A stretch of 64,000 nt of DNA from contig DASVQP010000063.1 in assembly GCA_036389135.1 (NCBI GenBank), forward strand, positions 1-64,000, written 5' to 3'. Below the pieces are notes generated by a model. That model was not told where the DNA came from. It saw nothing but the letters and a program-made list of their open reading frames with translations, and made no database searches. The position numbers were made by a program, and so were the translations under genes. The first letter of the stretch is position 1, and each line of letters starts with the position of its first letter. The DNA comes from Longimicrobium sp. (lineage in GTDB: Bacteria > Gemmatimonadota > Gemmatimonadetes > Longimicrobiales > Longimicrobiaceae). This document shows positions 34,436 to 43,309 of the stretch, one piece after another.

Positions 34436-34747
34436 CGCGGATCCTCCGGTGTCTGGTACCTGGGTGCTTCTCTGGGCTACGTAGAGCCTCTCGGCCCCGC
34501 CCGCACACGGGCGGAGCGCCGGGTGCGGGTTCTAACCAATGCAAAGACGGAGCCGAACGCAAGGATTTTCTGGCTTCGAGCCTTCAAAAAGTTCAAAATA
34601 GCGGTTCCGGGACCGCCGGGAGTGCTCCAAACGCCCTCTTTGGGCCTTGGCTGTAGCCACCGCTGGCATGTGTCTGGCGTGCCTTTTTCAGCGCTGGGCC
34701 CGCCGCCGCAAGCTGGCACACCCGCACCCTTCCGGACCGTGTACCCC
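34436..34747. other. divergent intergenic region
   Basis: This 312-base gap separates the SWIB gene (minus) from the propeller lipoprotein gene (plus), so it must hold both promoters. It is more AT-rich than its surroundings around 34560-34605 (AAGTTCAAAATAGCGG) and contains none of the palindromic repeats seen in other gaps. I could not assign convincing -35/-10 boxes. Confidence 0.5.
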
Positions 34748-35671
34748 ATGGCGCACCGGCTCCCCTTCCCCCTGGGCGCACTCCTCGCGCTCTGCCTCTG
34801 CGCGTGCGGCTCGGCCGAGGCGCGCGACGCGCCGCTGGCCCGCAAGCTCCACGTGGTGCAGGGGCTCGGCTTTCCGGAGTCGGTGCGCTACGACGCGGAG
34901 CAGGACGTCTACTTCGTCTCCAACATGGTAGGCCCCGGGTCGGTCAAGGATGGCAAGGGCTACATCGCGCGCATCCCCGCGGCGACGCTGGGGCCGGTGA
35001 CGATATTCGCGCAGGGCGGCACCGGCGGGGTGGTGCTGGACGCGCCGAAAGGGATGGCGATCCAGGGCGACACGCTGTGGGTGGCGGACATCGACGTGCT
35101 GCGCGGCTTCCATCGCCGCACCGGCGCGCCGCTCGCCACGCTCGACCTGCGCCCGCACCGCGCGATGCTGCTCAACGACATCGCGGTGGGGCCGGACGGC
35201 ACGATGCGCGTGACGGACACGGGGATCTCGATGACGCCCAAGGGGGTCCTCTACCACGGCACGGACAAGATCTTTGCGATCGGGCCGGGCCGGGCGGTCT
35301 CGCTGCTGGCCAGCGGCAAGGAGCTGAAGCTGCCGAACGGGATCACCTGGGACTCCGCGGGGCGGCGCTGGGTCGTGGTGGCGTTCCACCCCTTCCGCAG
35401 CGAGGTGTACACGCTGGGCCAGGGCACCCGCACCACGATCGCAATCGGAACGGGGCGGTTCGACGGAGTGGAGGCGCTCAGCGACGGCCGGCTCCTGGTG
35501 ACCTCGTGGAGCGATTCCAGCCTGCACGTCTTCAGCGGAAAGACGGAGCAGCGCGTGATCCGCGGGATATGGCAGCCGGCCGACCTGGGGGTGGACACGC
35601 GGAGGCAGCGCGTCGCTATCCCCCTCGTGCTGCAAGGGCGTGTGGAGATCTGGGAGATTCCGGGCGCATGA
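34748..35671 (+). CDS. SMP-30/gluconolactonase-like beta-propeller lipoprotein
   Basis: This 307-residue protein starts at MAHRLPFPLGALLALCLCAC with a lipobox Cys near 20. The mature part is a six-bladed propeller of the SMP-30/NHL style: LGFPESVRYDAEQDVYFVSN, LNDIAVGPDGTMRVTDTG, LPNGITWDSAGRRWVVVAF and FDGVEALSDGRLLVTSWSD. Glu, Asn and Asp of these loops resemble the SMP-30 metal site. It is the first gene of respiratory module 1; its stop overlaps the PQQ dehydrogenase start (ATGA). A lactonase acting on dehydrogenase products, or a structural propeller, are both possible. Confidence 0.8.
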   Translation: MAHRLPFPLGALLALCLCACGSAEARDAPLARKLHVVQGLGFPESVRYDAEQDVYFVSNMVGPGSVKDGKGYIARIPAATLGPVTIFAQGGTGGVVLDAPKGMAIQGDTLWVADIDVLRGFHRRTGAPLATLDLRPHRAMLLNDIAVGPDGTMRVTDTGISMTPKGVLYHGTDKIFAIGPGRAVSLLASGKELKLPNGITWDSAGRRWVVVAFHPFRSEVYTLGQGTRTTIAIGTGRFDGVEALSDGRLLVTSWSDSSLHVFSGKTEQRVIRGIWQPADLGVDTRRQRVAIPLVLQGRVEIWEIPGA

Positions 35672-37554
35672 TCCTCCCCTCGCGCGCCTTCCGCGCCACC
35701 GCTGTCGCATGCCTGCTTCTGGGCGGGTGCAAGTCCCGCGAGCCCCAGGAAGATCCCAAGTTCCCGCGCGAGATGCTCAAGAGCACCGCGGTGCCCTTCG
35801 CCACGCCCACTGAACGCACGCACGAGACGACGCGTGCGCGTCCCGCCGCGGCCGCCTTCCGGCCGGAGGACGGGCAATGGGTGATGTCGCTCAAGGACTA
35901 CGCGGGGACGCGGTACAGCGGGCTGGACCAGATCAACACCGGCACCGTCAGGGGGCTGAAGCTGGCCTGGCACTTCGACCTGAAGCTGGCACGCGGGCAG
36001 GAGGCCACGCCGCTCGTGGTGGACAACACCATGTACGTGGTCACCTCCTTTCCCAACCTGCTGTACGCCTTCGACCTGACGCGCCCCGGCCCGGCGGTGA
36101 AGTGGGTGTACGATCCCAAGCCCGCGCGCGCGGCGCAGGGCGTTGCGTGTTGCGACCACGTGAACCGCGGCGCGGCGTACGCGGCGGGCCGGCTCTTCTA
36201 CGCCACGCTGGACAACTACGCGGTGGCGGTGGACGCGGCGACGGGGCGCGAGATCTGGCGCACGCGGCTGGGGAGCATCCACGCCGGCGAGACGATGACC
36301 ATGGCGCCGCTGGTGGTGCGCGACAAGGTGATCTTTGGCAACGCCGGCGCGGAGTTCGGGGTGCGCGGCTGGGTGCGGGCGCTGGACGTGGCGACAGGAC
36401 GCGTGGTGTGGACGGCGTGGGCCACGGGGCCTGACCGCGACGTGCTGATCGGCCCCCGCTTCCGTCCCTTCTACGCCAAGGACCGGGGGCGCGACCTGGG
36501 CGTCACCACCTGGCCGGCGGAGCACTGGAAGATCGGCGGCGGCACCATGTGGGGGTGGCTCAACTACGATCCCGAGCTGGACCTCCTTTACTACGGCACC
36601 GCCAACGCCGCCCCCTGGAACCCCGAGCAGCGCCCCGGCGACAACAAGTGGACGGCCACCCTCTTCGCGCGGCGGCCGGACACGGGCGAGGCGGTGTGGG
36701 CGTACCAGTGGGACCCGCACAACGTCTTCGACTGGGACGGCGTCAACGAGAGCCTCCTCCTGGACATGCCGGTGGAGGGGCGGATGCGCCGCGTGATGGT
36801 GCGCGCCGAGCGCAACGGCTTCGTGTACGTGATCGACCGCGCCACGGGCGAGGTGCTCTCCGCTACGCCCTACATGCACAGCACGGTAGTGAAGGGGGTG
36901 GACACGCGCTCCGGGATGCCGGTGGAGGACCTGACGATGAAGCCCGGCTACGGCAAGACGGCGCACGGCATCTGCCCGGCCGTCCCCGGCGCCAAGGACT
37001 GGGAGCCGACCGCCTTCTCGCCGCGCACGGGGCTCGTCTACATCCCCGCCAACAACCTGTGCATGGACGTGGAGGGGATGGAGGCCAACTACATCGCGGG
37101 CACCCCGTACATGGGGGTGAGCGTCAAGATGTACCCCGGCCCCGGGGGCCACCGCGGCGAGATGATCGGCTGGGACCCGGTCAACCGCAGGCGCGCGTGG
37201 ACGATCATCGAGAAGTTCGTGCTCTGGAGCGGCCCCCTGGCGACGGCCGGCGACCTGGTGTTCTACGGCACGATGGACCGCTGGCTCAAGGCGGTGGACG
37301 CCCGCACCGGCCAGGTGCTCTGGCGCTTCCAGACGGCCACGGGGATCATCGCCCCGCCCATCTCCTACCGCGGTCCGGACGGCAAGCAGTACGTGGCGGT
37401 CCTCTCCGGGCCGGGCGGATGGCCGGGCTCCGTCGTCTCCGTCCCCCTGGACCCGCGCGACGAGACGGCGGACAAGGGATTCGCGGGCGCCATGCACGAC
37501 CTGCCGGAGTACACCGGGCGCGGCGGCCACCTCTACGTCTTCGCGCTGCCATGA
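35668..37554 (+). CDS. PQQ-dependent alcohol dehydrogenase, module 1
   Basis: This 628-residue quinoprotein has a lipoprotein signal (ACLLLGGCKS) followed by an eight-bladed propeller of the methanol/ethanol dehydrogenase family. The vicinal cysteines are in GVACCDHVNRG, the metal Glu in GAEFGVRGW, the metal Asn in YYGTANAAPWNPEQRPGDNK, and the catalytic Asp plus second Asp in NVFDWDGVNES (Asp355, Asp357). That D-x-D pair is the lanthanide-type (XoxF/ExaF) signature. It should oxidise a primary alcohol or aldehyde in the periplasm and pass electrons to cytochrome c. It overlaps genes on both sides by ATGA. No pqq synthesis gene is in the window. Confidence 0.92.
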   Translation: MILPSRAFRATAVACLLLGGCKSREPQEDPKFPREMLKSTAVPFATPTERTHETTRARPAAAAFRPEDGQWVMSLKDYAGTRYSGLDQINTGTVRGLKLAWHFDLKLARGQEATPLVVDNTMYVVTSFPNLLYAFDLTRPGPAVKWVYDPKPARAAQGVACCDHVNRGAAYAAGRLFYATLDNYAVAVDAATGREIWRTRLGSIHAGETMTMAPLVVRDKVIFGNAGAEFGVRGWVRALDVATGRVVWTAWATGPDRDVLIGPRFRPFYAKDRGRDLGVTTWPAEHWKIGGGTMWGWLNYDPELDLLYYGTANAAPWNPEQRPGDNKWTATLFARRPDTGEAVWAYQWDPHNVFDWDGVNESLLLDMPVEGRMRRVMVRAERNGFVYVIDRATGEVLSATPYMHSTVVKGVDTRSGMPVEDLTMKPGYGKTAHGICPAVPGAKDWEPTAFSPRTGLVYIPANNLCMDVEGMEANYIAGTPYMGVSVKMYPGPGGHRGEMIGWDPVNRRRAWTIIEKFVLWSGPLATAGDLVFYGTMDRWLKAVDARTGQVLWRFQTATGIIAPPISYRGPDGKQYVAVLSGPGGWPGSVVSVPLDPRDETADKGFAGAMHDLPEYTGRGGHLYVFALP

Positions 37555-38048
37555 GGACGGGCACCGGGTGGGCCCGGCTGACATGCGTGCTCCTGTGCGC
37601 GCTCGCGCTGGCCGCGTGCAAGCGGCACGAGAAGGCGCCCAAGGCGTGGCACGTCACGCAGTCGCACGAGATCCGCGACACGGCGCATCGGGTGCGGCCG
37701 GGGCCGGGGAAGCCGGGGCCGGAGGCGTTCCGAGCGCGCGGGCTGCCGGTGGACAATCCGTACGAGGGCGACGTGAAGGCGATCCAGGAGGGGCGGCGGC
37801 TCTACAACTGGATGAACTGCAAGGGGTGCCACGGCGAGGGCGGCGGCGGCATCGGCCCCACGCTGTGGGACGACCAGTGGCGCTACGGCGGGCGCGGCGT
37901 GGACATCGCCGAATCCATCCTCCACGGCCGCCCGGACGGGATGCCCGCCTTCGCGGGGCACATCCCCGAAGACCAGGTGTGGCGCATCGTCGCCTACGTG
38001 CAGTCGCTGGAGCCGCGCGGCGGGCCCTACCACGCGGGGGTGAAGTGA
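37551..38048 (+). CDS. cytochrome c lipoprotein, likely electron acceptor of the dehydrogenase
   Basis: This 165-residue protein has a lipoprotein signal (LCALALAACKR) and one haem c site, NCKGCHGEGGGGIGP, followed by LWDDQWRYGGRG and a methionine-ligand region HGRPDGMPAFAGHIPEDQVW. This pattern (CxGCHxxxGxGGxGPxLxDxxW) is that of cytochromes linked to quinoprotein dehydrogenases. It overlaps the dehydrogenase stop in ATGA, so stoichiometric synthesis is likely. It should carry electrons from PQQ to the oxidase encoded downstream. Confidence 0.9.
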   Translation: MRTGTGWARLTCVLLCALALAACKRHEKAPKAWHVTQSHEIRDTAHRVRPGPGKPGPEAFRARGLPVDNPYEGDVKAIQEGRRLYNWMNCKGCHGEGGGGIGPTLWDDQWRYGGRGVDIAESILHGRPDGMPAFAGHIPEDQVWRIVAYVQSLEPRGGPYHAGVK

Positions 38049-38176
38049 TGCGCCTATGGGGACTGCTCGCATCGCCGCGCCCGCGCGCACGAGTCCGCTT
38101 CAGCGGACTTCCCGTGGTTCCAGCCGGGGGATTCATCCCCCGGTGTTTGGGGTGCCGGCCGTGCGGCGCACGATGA
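38048..38176 (+). other. short bridging reading frame containing a palindromic repeat
   Basis: A 42-codon frame starts MRLWGLLASPRPRARV at an ATG that overlaps the previous stop (TGATG) and ends at a TGA overlapping the next gene start (ATGA, 38173-38176). Between them lies a repeat of the TTCCAGCCGGGGGATTCATC type (38112-38142). The peptide is probably not functional; the frame may keep ribosomes flowing across the inserted repeat. Its start may be the original start of the following cytochrome gene. Confidence 0.5.
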
Positions 38177-38565
38177 CCGCCGCGATCCGGGCCGCCACGC
38201 TCGCGCTCGCCTGCACGGGGCTGCTGGGCGGCTGCCTGCGTGACCTGGACCCGCGTCTGGGCGAGCGGCACACGGTGCCGGGGGGGAAGCCAAAGGAGGG
38301 GCCGGCCGCGATCCGCGCGTACGGCTGCGGGAGCTGCCACGTGATCCCCGGCGTGCGTGGGGCGCGGGGGCTGACGGCTCCGCCGCTCGCGGCGTGGAGC
38401 GGGCGGAGGTTCATCGCGGGGCGGGTGCCCAACACGCCGCACGAGCTGGTGAGCTGGATCATCCACCCGCAGGGGATCAAGCCCGGAACGGCGATGCCCG
38501 ATCTGGGCGTGACCGATCAGGACGCGCGCCACATCGCCGCGTACCTGTACACGCTGAAGGAGTGA
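38173..38565 (+). CDS. cytochrome c lipoprotein, short class I
   Basis: This 130-residue protein starts at MTAAIRAATLALACTGLLGG with a lipobox Cys at 21. It has one haem site YGCGSCHVIPGVRGARG and a distal region PHELVSWIIHPQGIKPGTAM with PDLGVTDQDARHIAAYLYTL. It is a clear paralog of the last cytochrome of module 2 (63274-63657). The same haem-domain style is also fused to the C-terminus of both subunit II proteins, so this may be a detached oxidase-type domain. It precedes coxB with a one-base TGATG overlap. Confidence 0.9.
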   Translation: MTAAIRAATLALACTGLLGGCLRDLDPRLGERHTVPGGKPKEGPAAIRAYGCGSCHVIPGVRGARGLTAPPLAAWSGRRFIAGRVPNTPHELVSWIIHPQGIKPGTAMPDLGVTDQDARHIAAYLYTLKE

Positions 38566-39602
38566 TGGCGATGCGCTCTCCCTCCATCCGGCTCGCGCCC
38601 TCGCTGGCCGCGTGCGCGCTCGCCGGGTGCACGGGCACCGGCGTGCAGGACGTGCTCGCCCCCGCGGGGCCGCAGGCGGCGCGCATCGCGGCGTGGTTCT
38701 GGTTCAGCTTCGCGCTGGCGGTGGCGGTGTTCGTGGCGTTCGCGGCGATCCTGTTCTGGGGCCTCTTCCGCGCCCACCGCCGACACCTGCGCGGCGAAGA
38801 CACCGAGCTGCCGGACAAACACGGAAACCGGCTGGTGATCTGGGGCGGCGTCGTGATCCCCACCGTCATCCTGCTGGCGCTGCTGGTGTTCAGCGCGTAC
38901 ACGGACCGCATGATCTCGCGCCTGGGGCGCGGGCCGGGCGAGAAACCGCTGACCATCGAGGTGGTGGGCGAGCAGTTCTGGTGGCAGGTGCGCTACCTGG
39001 ACCCCGAGCACCCGCACCGCGAGTTCATTACCGCCAACGAGATCCACGTCCCCGCCGGGAGGCCGGTGAGGCTGCTGCTGAAGTCGCGCGACGTCATACA
39101 CTCCTTCTGGGTGCCCAACCTGAACGGGAAGCAGGACCTGGTGCCGGGGCGCACCAACGACCTGGTGGTGCAGGTGGACGACCCCGGCACCTACCGCGGC
39201 CAGTGCGCCGAGTTCTGCGGAGTGCAGCACGCCAAGATGGCGATGCTCGTGGTCGCGCACCCGCCCAGGGAGTTCGACGCGTGGTGGGAATCGCAGCTTC
39301 GCCCCCACGCCCCGCCCTCGGACCCAGAGGCGGCGCGCGGGGAGGAGGTATTCATGACCAACGGCTGCGGCACCTGCCACTCCATCCGCGGCACGCTGGC
39401 CAAGGGGACGGTGGCGCCCGACCTGTCGCACTTCGGCAGCCGCCGCACCGTCGCGGCGGGGACGCTTCCCAACACGAAGGGGCACCTGGGCGGGTGGATC
39501 GCGGACCCGCAGGCCATCAAGCCGGGCAACCGGATGCCCCCCGTGCCCCTCAAGGGCGAGGAGCTGCGCGCGCTCGTCAGCTATCTCCACAGCCTCAAGT
39601 AA
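38565..39602 (+). CDS. ctaC: caa3-type cytochrome c oxidase subunit II with fused cytochrome c
   Basis: This 345-residue protein carries a lipoprotein signal, two transmembrane helices (about 40-65 and 87-108), the CuA cupredoxin domain and a C-terminal haem c domain. The CuA ligands are visible in RDVIHSFWVP and CAEFCGVQHAKM (first Cys ~214). The haem site is NGCGTCHSIRG (~268) with Met in GNRMPPVPL. The fusion defines the caa3 class. Electrons from the upstream cytochromes should enter here. Module 2 holds a paralog with the same layout. Confidence 0.96.
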   Translation: MAMRSPSIRLAPSLAACALAGCTGTGVQDVLAPAGPQAARIAAWFWFSFALAVAVFVAFAAILFWGLFRAHRRHLRGEDTELPDKHGNRLVIWGGVVIPTVILLALLVFSAYTDRMISRLGRGPGEKPLTIEVVGEQFWWQVRYLDPEHPHREFITANEIHVPAGRPVRLLLKSRDVIHSFWVPNLNGKQDLVPGRTNDLVVQVDDPGTYRGQCAEFCGVQHAKMAMLVVAHPPREFDAWWESQLRPHAPPSDPEAARGEEVFMTNGCGTCHSIRGTLAKGTVAPDLSHFGSRRTVAAGTLPNTKGHLGGWIADPQAIKPGNRMPPVPLKGEELRALVSYLHSLK

Positions 39603-39615
39603 CGCGGAGCCCGCC

Positions 39616-41583
39616 TTGTCCACACTCGATCCCGCCCTCGGCACCGGCAAGCTCGCGGACGACACCGCGCAGCTCGACGAGGTGTGGAGCTCGCCGCCGG
39701 GCCTGTACGGCTGGCTGACCGAGGTGAACCACCGGCGCATCGGGCGGCGCTACATCGCCACGGGGTTCGCGCTATTCCTGCTGGCCGGGCTGGAGGCGCT
39801 CGCCATCCGCACGCAGCTCGCCGTTCCGGAGAACGACGCGCTGGGGCCCGAGATCTACCGGCAGGTCTTCACGATGCACGGCGCCACCATGATGTTCCTC
39901 TTCGCCGTGCCCATCATGATCGGCGTGGGGATCTACCTGGTGCCGCTGATGATCGGCACGCGCGACATGGCGCTGCCGCGGCTCAACGCGTTCGGCTACT
40001 GGATCTACCTGATCGGCGCCATCACGCTGTACACGGCCTTTATCCTGGGGGTGGCTCCCAACAGCGGGTGGTTCAACTATCCGCCGCTCTCCCGCCGCGA
40101 GCACGAGCTCAGCATCGGCATCGACGTTTGGGTGGTGGTGGTGGTCCTGCTGGAGGTGGCGGCGCTGGTGGGGGCGGTGGGGCTCATCGTCACCATCCTC
40201 AAGCAGCGCGCGCCGGGGATGTCGCTCAACCGCATGCCGGTGTTCGTATGGTCGATCCTGGTGATGGGGTTCATGATCGTCTTCGCCATGCCGACGCTCA
40301 TGACCACCACCATCTTTTTGGGGATGGACCGCATGGTGGGCGCCCACTTCTTCGACCCCGCGGGGATGGGCGACCCGCTCCTCTGGCAGCACATGTTCTG
40401 GTACTTCGGGCATCCCGAGGTCTACATCATGTTCGTGCCGGGGCTGGGGATGGTGTCGATGGTGATCGCCACCATGTGCCGCCGCCCCGTCTTCGGCTAC
40501 ACGGCCGTGGTGCTCTCGCTGGTGGCGACGGGGGTGCTGAGCTTTGGGCTGTGGGTGCACCACATGTACGCCACCGGCCTGCCGCGGCTGGGGACGAGCA
40601 TGTTCACCGCGGCCAGCATGCTCGTCACCATCCCCACCGCCGTGCAGTTCTTCTGCTGGACGGCCACGCTGTGGGGGAGCCGGCCGCGCTTCACGGTGGC
40701 GCTGCACTACGTCCTCGGCTTCCTGCTGATCTTTCTGATCGGCGGGATCACGGGGGTGCAATTGGGAGCGGTCCCCTTCGACCTGCAGGTGCACGACACG
40801 TACTTCGTGGTGGCGCACTTCCACTACGTGCTGCTGGGCGGCGTCGTCTTTCCGCTCTTCGCGGGGATCTACTACTGGTTCCCCAAGGTGACGGGGCGCA
40901 TGATGAGCGAGCCGCTGGGAAAGGTGAGCTTCTGGATGATGTTCCTGGGGGTGCACGCGGCGTTCTGGCCGCAGCACCACCTGGGCTTCATGGGGATGCC
41001 GCGCCGCGTCTACACCTACCTGCCGGAGATGGGGTGGACGCAGCTCAACCTCCTCTCCACCGTCGGCGCCTTCACCATCGCGACCGGCGTGGGGGTGACG
41101 GTGGTGAACCTGCTGGTCTCCGCGCGGCGCGGATCGCCGGCGGGGAACGATCCCTGGCGCGCCGAGTCGCTGGAGTGGGCCACCTCGTCGCCGCCCCAGC
41201 GCTACAACTTCCGCTTCATCCCCACCGTGCGCAGCCGCGCGCCGCTGTGGGACGCGGACTGGAACGAGCAGCCGCTCGTCGTCGGCCTGCGCGACGACCA
41301 GCGGGAGGCGCTCTCCACCAGCATCCTGGACGCGCGGCCGGACCACCGCGCCATCCTTCCGGGGCCCACCCTGGTCCCCTTCTTCGCGGCGCTCGCGGCG
41401 TCGGTGCCGGTGGTGGGGGTGCTCTTCGGGCTGCACTGGGTGCCGATCGGGGGGGCGCTCTTCTTCATCGCGATCAGCGCCTGGAACCGGCCGCACCACC
41501 TGCCGCACCGCATGGAGGAGGAGAGCGGCCGCGAGCACCGGCTGGCCGAGCAGGAGCGCGAGCGCGAGGAGGAACGCCAATGA
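39616..41583 (+). CDS. ctaD: cytochrome c oxidase subunit I, module 1
   Basis: This 655-residue protein begins at a TTG codon 7 bases after CGGAG and reads MSTLDPALGTG. It has about 12 membrane helices and all haem-copper marks: haem a ligand in FTMHGATMMFLF, the CuB-site WYFGHPEVYIMFVPG (residues 265-270), LGTSMFTAASML, and the haem pair in FVVAHFHYVLLGG. The GHPEVY form with Glu indicates an A1-type proton-pumping oxidase. A hydrophilic C-terminus follows. It overlaps subunit III by ATGA. Confidence 0.97.
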   Translation: MSTLDPALGTGKLADDTAQLDEVWSSPPGLYGWLTEVNHRRIGRRYIATGFALFLLAGLEALAIRTQLAVPENDALGPEIYRQVFTMHGATMMFLFAVPIMIGVGIYLVPLMIGTRDMALPRLNAFGYWIYLIGAITLYTAFILGVAPNSGWFNYPPLSRREHELSIGIDVWVVVVVLLEVAALVGAVGLIVTILKQRAPGMSLNRMPVFVWSILVMGFMIVFAMPTLMTTTIFLGMDRMVGAHFFDPAGMGDPLLWQHMFWYFGHPEVYIMFVPGLGMVSMVIATMCRRPVFGYTAVVLSLVATGVLSFGLWVHHMYATGLPRLGTSMFTAASMLVTIPTAVQFFCWTATLWGSRPRFTVALHYVLGFLLIFLIGGITGVQLGAVPFDLQVHDTYFVVAHFHYVLLGGVVFPLFAGIYYWFPKVTGRMMSEPLGKVSFWMMFLGVHAAFWPQHHLGFMGMPRRVYTYLPEMGWTQLNLLSTVGAFTIATGVGVTVVNLLVSARRGSPAGNDPWRAESLEWATSSPPQRYNFRFIPTVRSRAPLWDADWNEQPLVVGLRDDQREALSTSILDARPDHRAILPGPTLVPFFAALAASVPVVGVLFGLHWVPIGGALFFIAISAWNRPHHLPHRMEEESGREHRLAEQEREREEERQ

Positions 41584-42191
41584 GCGAGCGCGTGGTGCTG
41601 GACGTGTCCGAGTATCCCGCGCTGGTGCAGGGGCCGCGCGGGGGGCTCTGGTGGGGGATGGCGGGGCTGATCCTGATCGAGGTGGTGGTCTTCACCGCCC
41701 TGATCGCCACCTACTTCTACCTCAAGTTTCTCAACCCGCACTGGCCGCCGGCCGGGGACCCGCTCCCCAAGCTCGCGCTCCCCACCATCAACACCATCAT
41801 CCTGATCGGGAGCAGCTTCGCGGTGCACTACGCGGACGTCTCCATCACCGAGCGCAACAACCTGCGCGGGATGACACTCGGCCTGGCGCTCTCGCTCACG
41901 CTGGGCGTCGTCTTCCTGGTGCTGAAGATCATCGAGTACAGCCAGGTGGAGTACTTCTGGGACAGCCATGCGTACGGCTCCATCGTGTGGACGATGATCG
42001 CCTTCCACTCGTCGCACGTCCTTTCGGTGGTGCTGAAGACGGCCGTGGTGATCGCGCTCGCCCGCAAGGGCCACTGGACGCAGTCGCGCATGCAGGGGAT
42101 CAAGGTGAACGGGCTGTACTGGCACTTCGTGGTGATCATCTGGATCCCGCTCTACCTCACCATCTACTGGTCGCCCAGGATCTCGGGATGA
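41580..42191 (+). CDS. ctaE: cytochrome c oxidase subunit III, module 1
   Basis: This 203-residue protein has five membrane helices in the short bacterial subunit III style (FTALIATYFYLKF, TINTIILIGSSFAVHYAD, MTLGLALSLTLGVVFLVLKI, FHSSHVLSVVLKTAVVIAL and HFVVIIWIPLYLTIYW). The helix with FHSSHV and the closing YLTIYWSP are typical. It is coupled by ATGA to genes on both sides and stabilises subunit I in the oxidase. Confidence 0.93.
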   Translation: MSERVVLDVSEYPALVQGPRGGLWWGMAGLILIEVVVFTALIATYFYLKFLNPHWPPAGDPLPKLALPTINTIILIGSSFAVHYADVSITERNNLRGMTLGLALSLTLGVVFLVLKIIEYSQVEYFWDSHAYGSIVWTMIAFHSSHVLSVVLKTAVVIALARKGHWTQSRMQGIKVNGLYWHFVVIIWIPLYLTIYWSPRISG

Positions 42192-42574
42192 CGGACTCGC
42201 CCGTCGAAGAGCGCTTCCTGCAGACCGGCGGCCAGGGGCGGCTGTGGTACGGCGTTCTGATCGGCGTCGTCGCGTGGAAGCTGCAGCTCGTGGTGAACTA
42301 CGCGCTGGTCCCCTACGCCTGCTGGCACCGCGCGGAGTGGATGAACCACCTCGCCTCGTTCGCGATGATCGCGCTGGCGCTGAGCGGCGCGTGGGTCTCG
42401 TGGGGGAGCTGGAAGCGGATGGGGGGGAGCCTGGACACGTCGGTGGGCGGGCCGGTGGGGCGCGGCAGCTTCATGGCGCTCTCCGGCATCGCGCTCAACG
42501 CCCTGCTCGCGCTCCACATCCTGGGCCAGTGGCTGCCGAACCTGTTTCTTAGCGCGTGCGACGGGCTGTCGTGA
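42188..42574 (+). CDS. small membrane protein of the oxidase operon, module 1
   Basis: This 128-residue protein has about four membrane helices (LWYGVLIGVVAWKLQLVVNY, ASFAMIALALSGAWVSW, SFMALSGIALNALLALHILG and a short end). It occupies the place where subunit IV would be and overlaps subunit III by ATGA. Module 2 has a protein of identical length in the same place with a matching helix plan and a similar C-terminus (WLPNLFLSACDG versus WVASWFLNPCMG). It is probably an uncharacterised oxidase subunit or assembly factor. Confidence 0.75.
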   Translation: MTDSPVEERFLQTGGQGRLWYGVLIGVVAWKLQLVVNYALVPYACWHRAEWMNHLASFAMIALALSGAWVSWGSWKRMGGSLDTSVGGPVGRGSFMALSGIALNALLALHILGQWLPNLFLSACDGLS

Positions 42575-42579
42575 GGGGG

Positions 42580-42845
42580 GAGCCCCGCAGTCCGGCGGTT
42601 GAAACCGCGGCAACAACCGCGGGAAGCCTGCCTTCGCAGGCTCCGGTGGACGGGATCGGCGCGCGAGGCGGGCACGGGGGCCGCTTCGCGGGAAGGAATC
42701 ACCGGGGCCGCATCGCCGGAATCGGCGTGGTACGCAGGCCTCGTAGGGGCGCGATTCATCGCGCCCACCCTTTGCGCGCCTCGACCGCCACCCTGTGCAC
42801 CGAAACTCCGTAGGGGCCGCCCCACGTGGCTGCCCGTGCCTTCAC
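42580..42845. repeat. intergenic repeat cluster after oxidase module 1
   Basis: This gap holds a CCGGCGGTTGAAACCGCGG element with an AGCCTGCCTTCGCAGGCTCC hairpin (42592-42650), the inverted form GGGGCGCGATTCATCGCGCC (42745-42766), and TAGGGGCCGCCCCACGTGGC (42812-42831). It marks the end of the coupled oxidase operon. Confidence 0.75.
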
Positions 42846-42868
42846 CTTCACCGCCCCCCGGATTCGGC

Positions 42869-43309
42869 ATGACGCCACCGGCCCCCGCCGCAAACAGCAC
42901 GAGCCCGCCGAAGCGGGCTCGCGTCGCCATCCTGGCCGCGGTGCTGGTGCTGGCCGCCTGCCACCCGCCCCGCTCTCCGCGCGAGGTGGCGCAGGGCAAC
43001 GTCACCGGCACCTGGACCGCCGAGTCCGCCGCCATCGGCGAGCCGCAGGATTCCGGGCACGTCGCCTGGCGCCTCACACTCCAGGAGCACGCCGCCGGAA
43101 AGGTGGACGGACGCGGCACCGCCCGCCACGGCACCGAGTCCACCGCTTTTGTCCTCACCGGCCATCGCGGCGAGAACGAGGTGACGCTCCAGTGGGAGCT
43201 GCTTGGCGCCCCCGTGAAGTACCACGGCGCCATCATGGACGCCAGGACGATGGTCGGCGAGATGCAGATGCCGCGCGACACGCTGCACGTGACCCTTACC
43301 CGCGACTAA
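42869..43309 (+). CDS. small lipoprotein of unknown function
   Basis: This 146-residue protein starts at MTPPAPAANSTSPPKRARVA and has a signal segment ILAAVLVLAAC giving a lipobox. The rest reads like a small beta-sandwich: GNVTGTWTAESAAIGEP, HVAWRLTLQEHAAGKVDGRG, STAFVLTGHRGENEVTLQWE and DARTMVGEMQMPRDTLHVT. It trails oxidase module 1 after a repeat cluster and overlaps the end of the convergent gene by 4 bases. No family is recognised. Confidence 0.65.
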   Translation: MTPPAPAANSTSPPKRARVAILAAVLVLAACHPPRSPREVAQGNVTGTWTAESAAIGEPQDSGHVAWRLTLQEHAAGKVDGRGTARHGTESTAFVLTGHRGENEVTLQWELLGAPVKYHGAIMDARTMVGEMQMPRDTLHVTLTRD

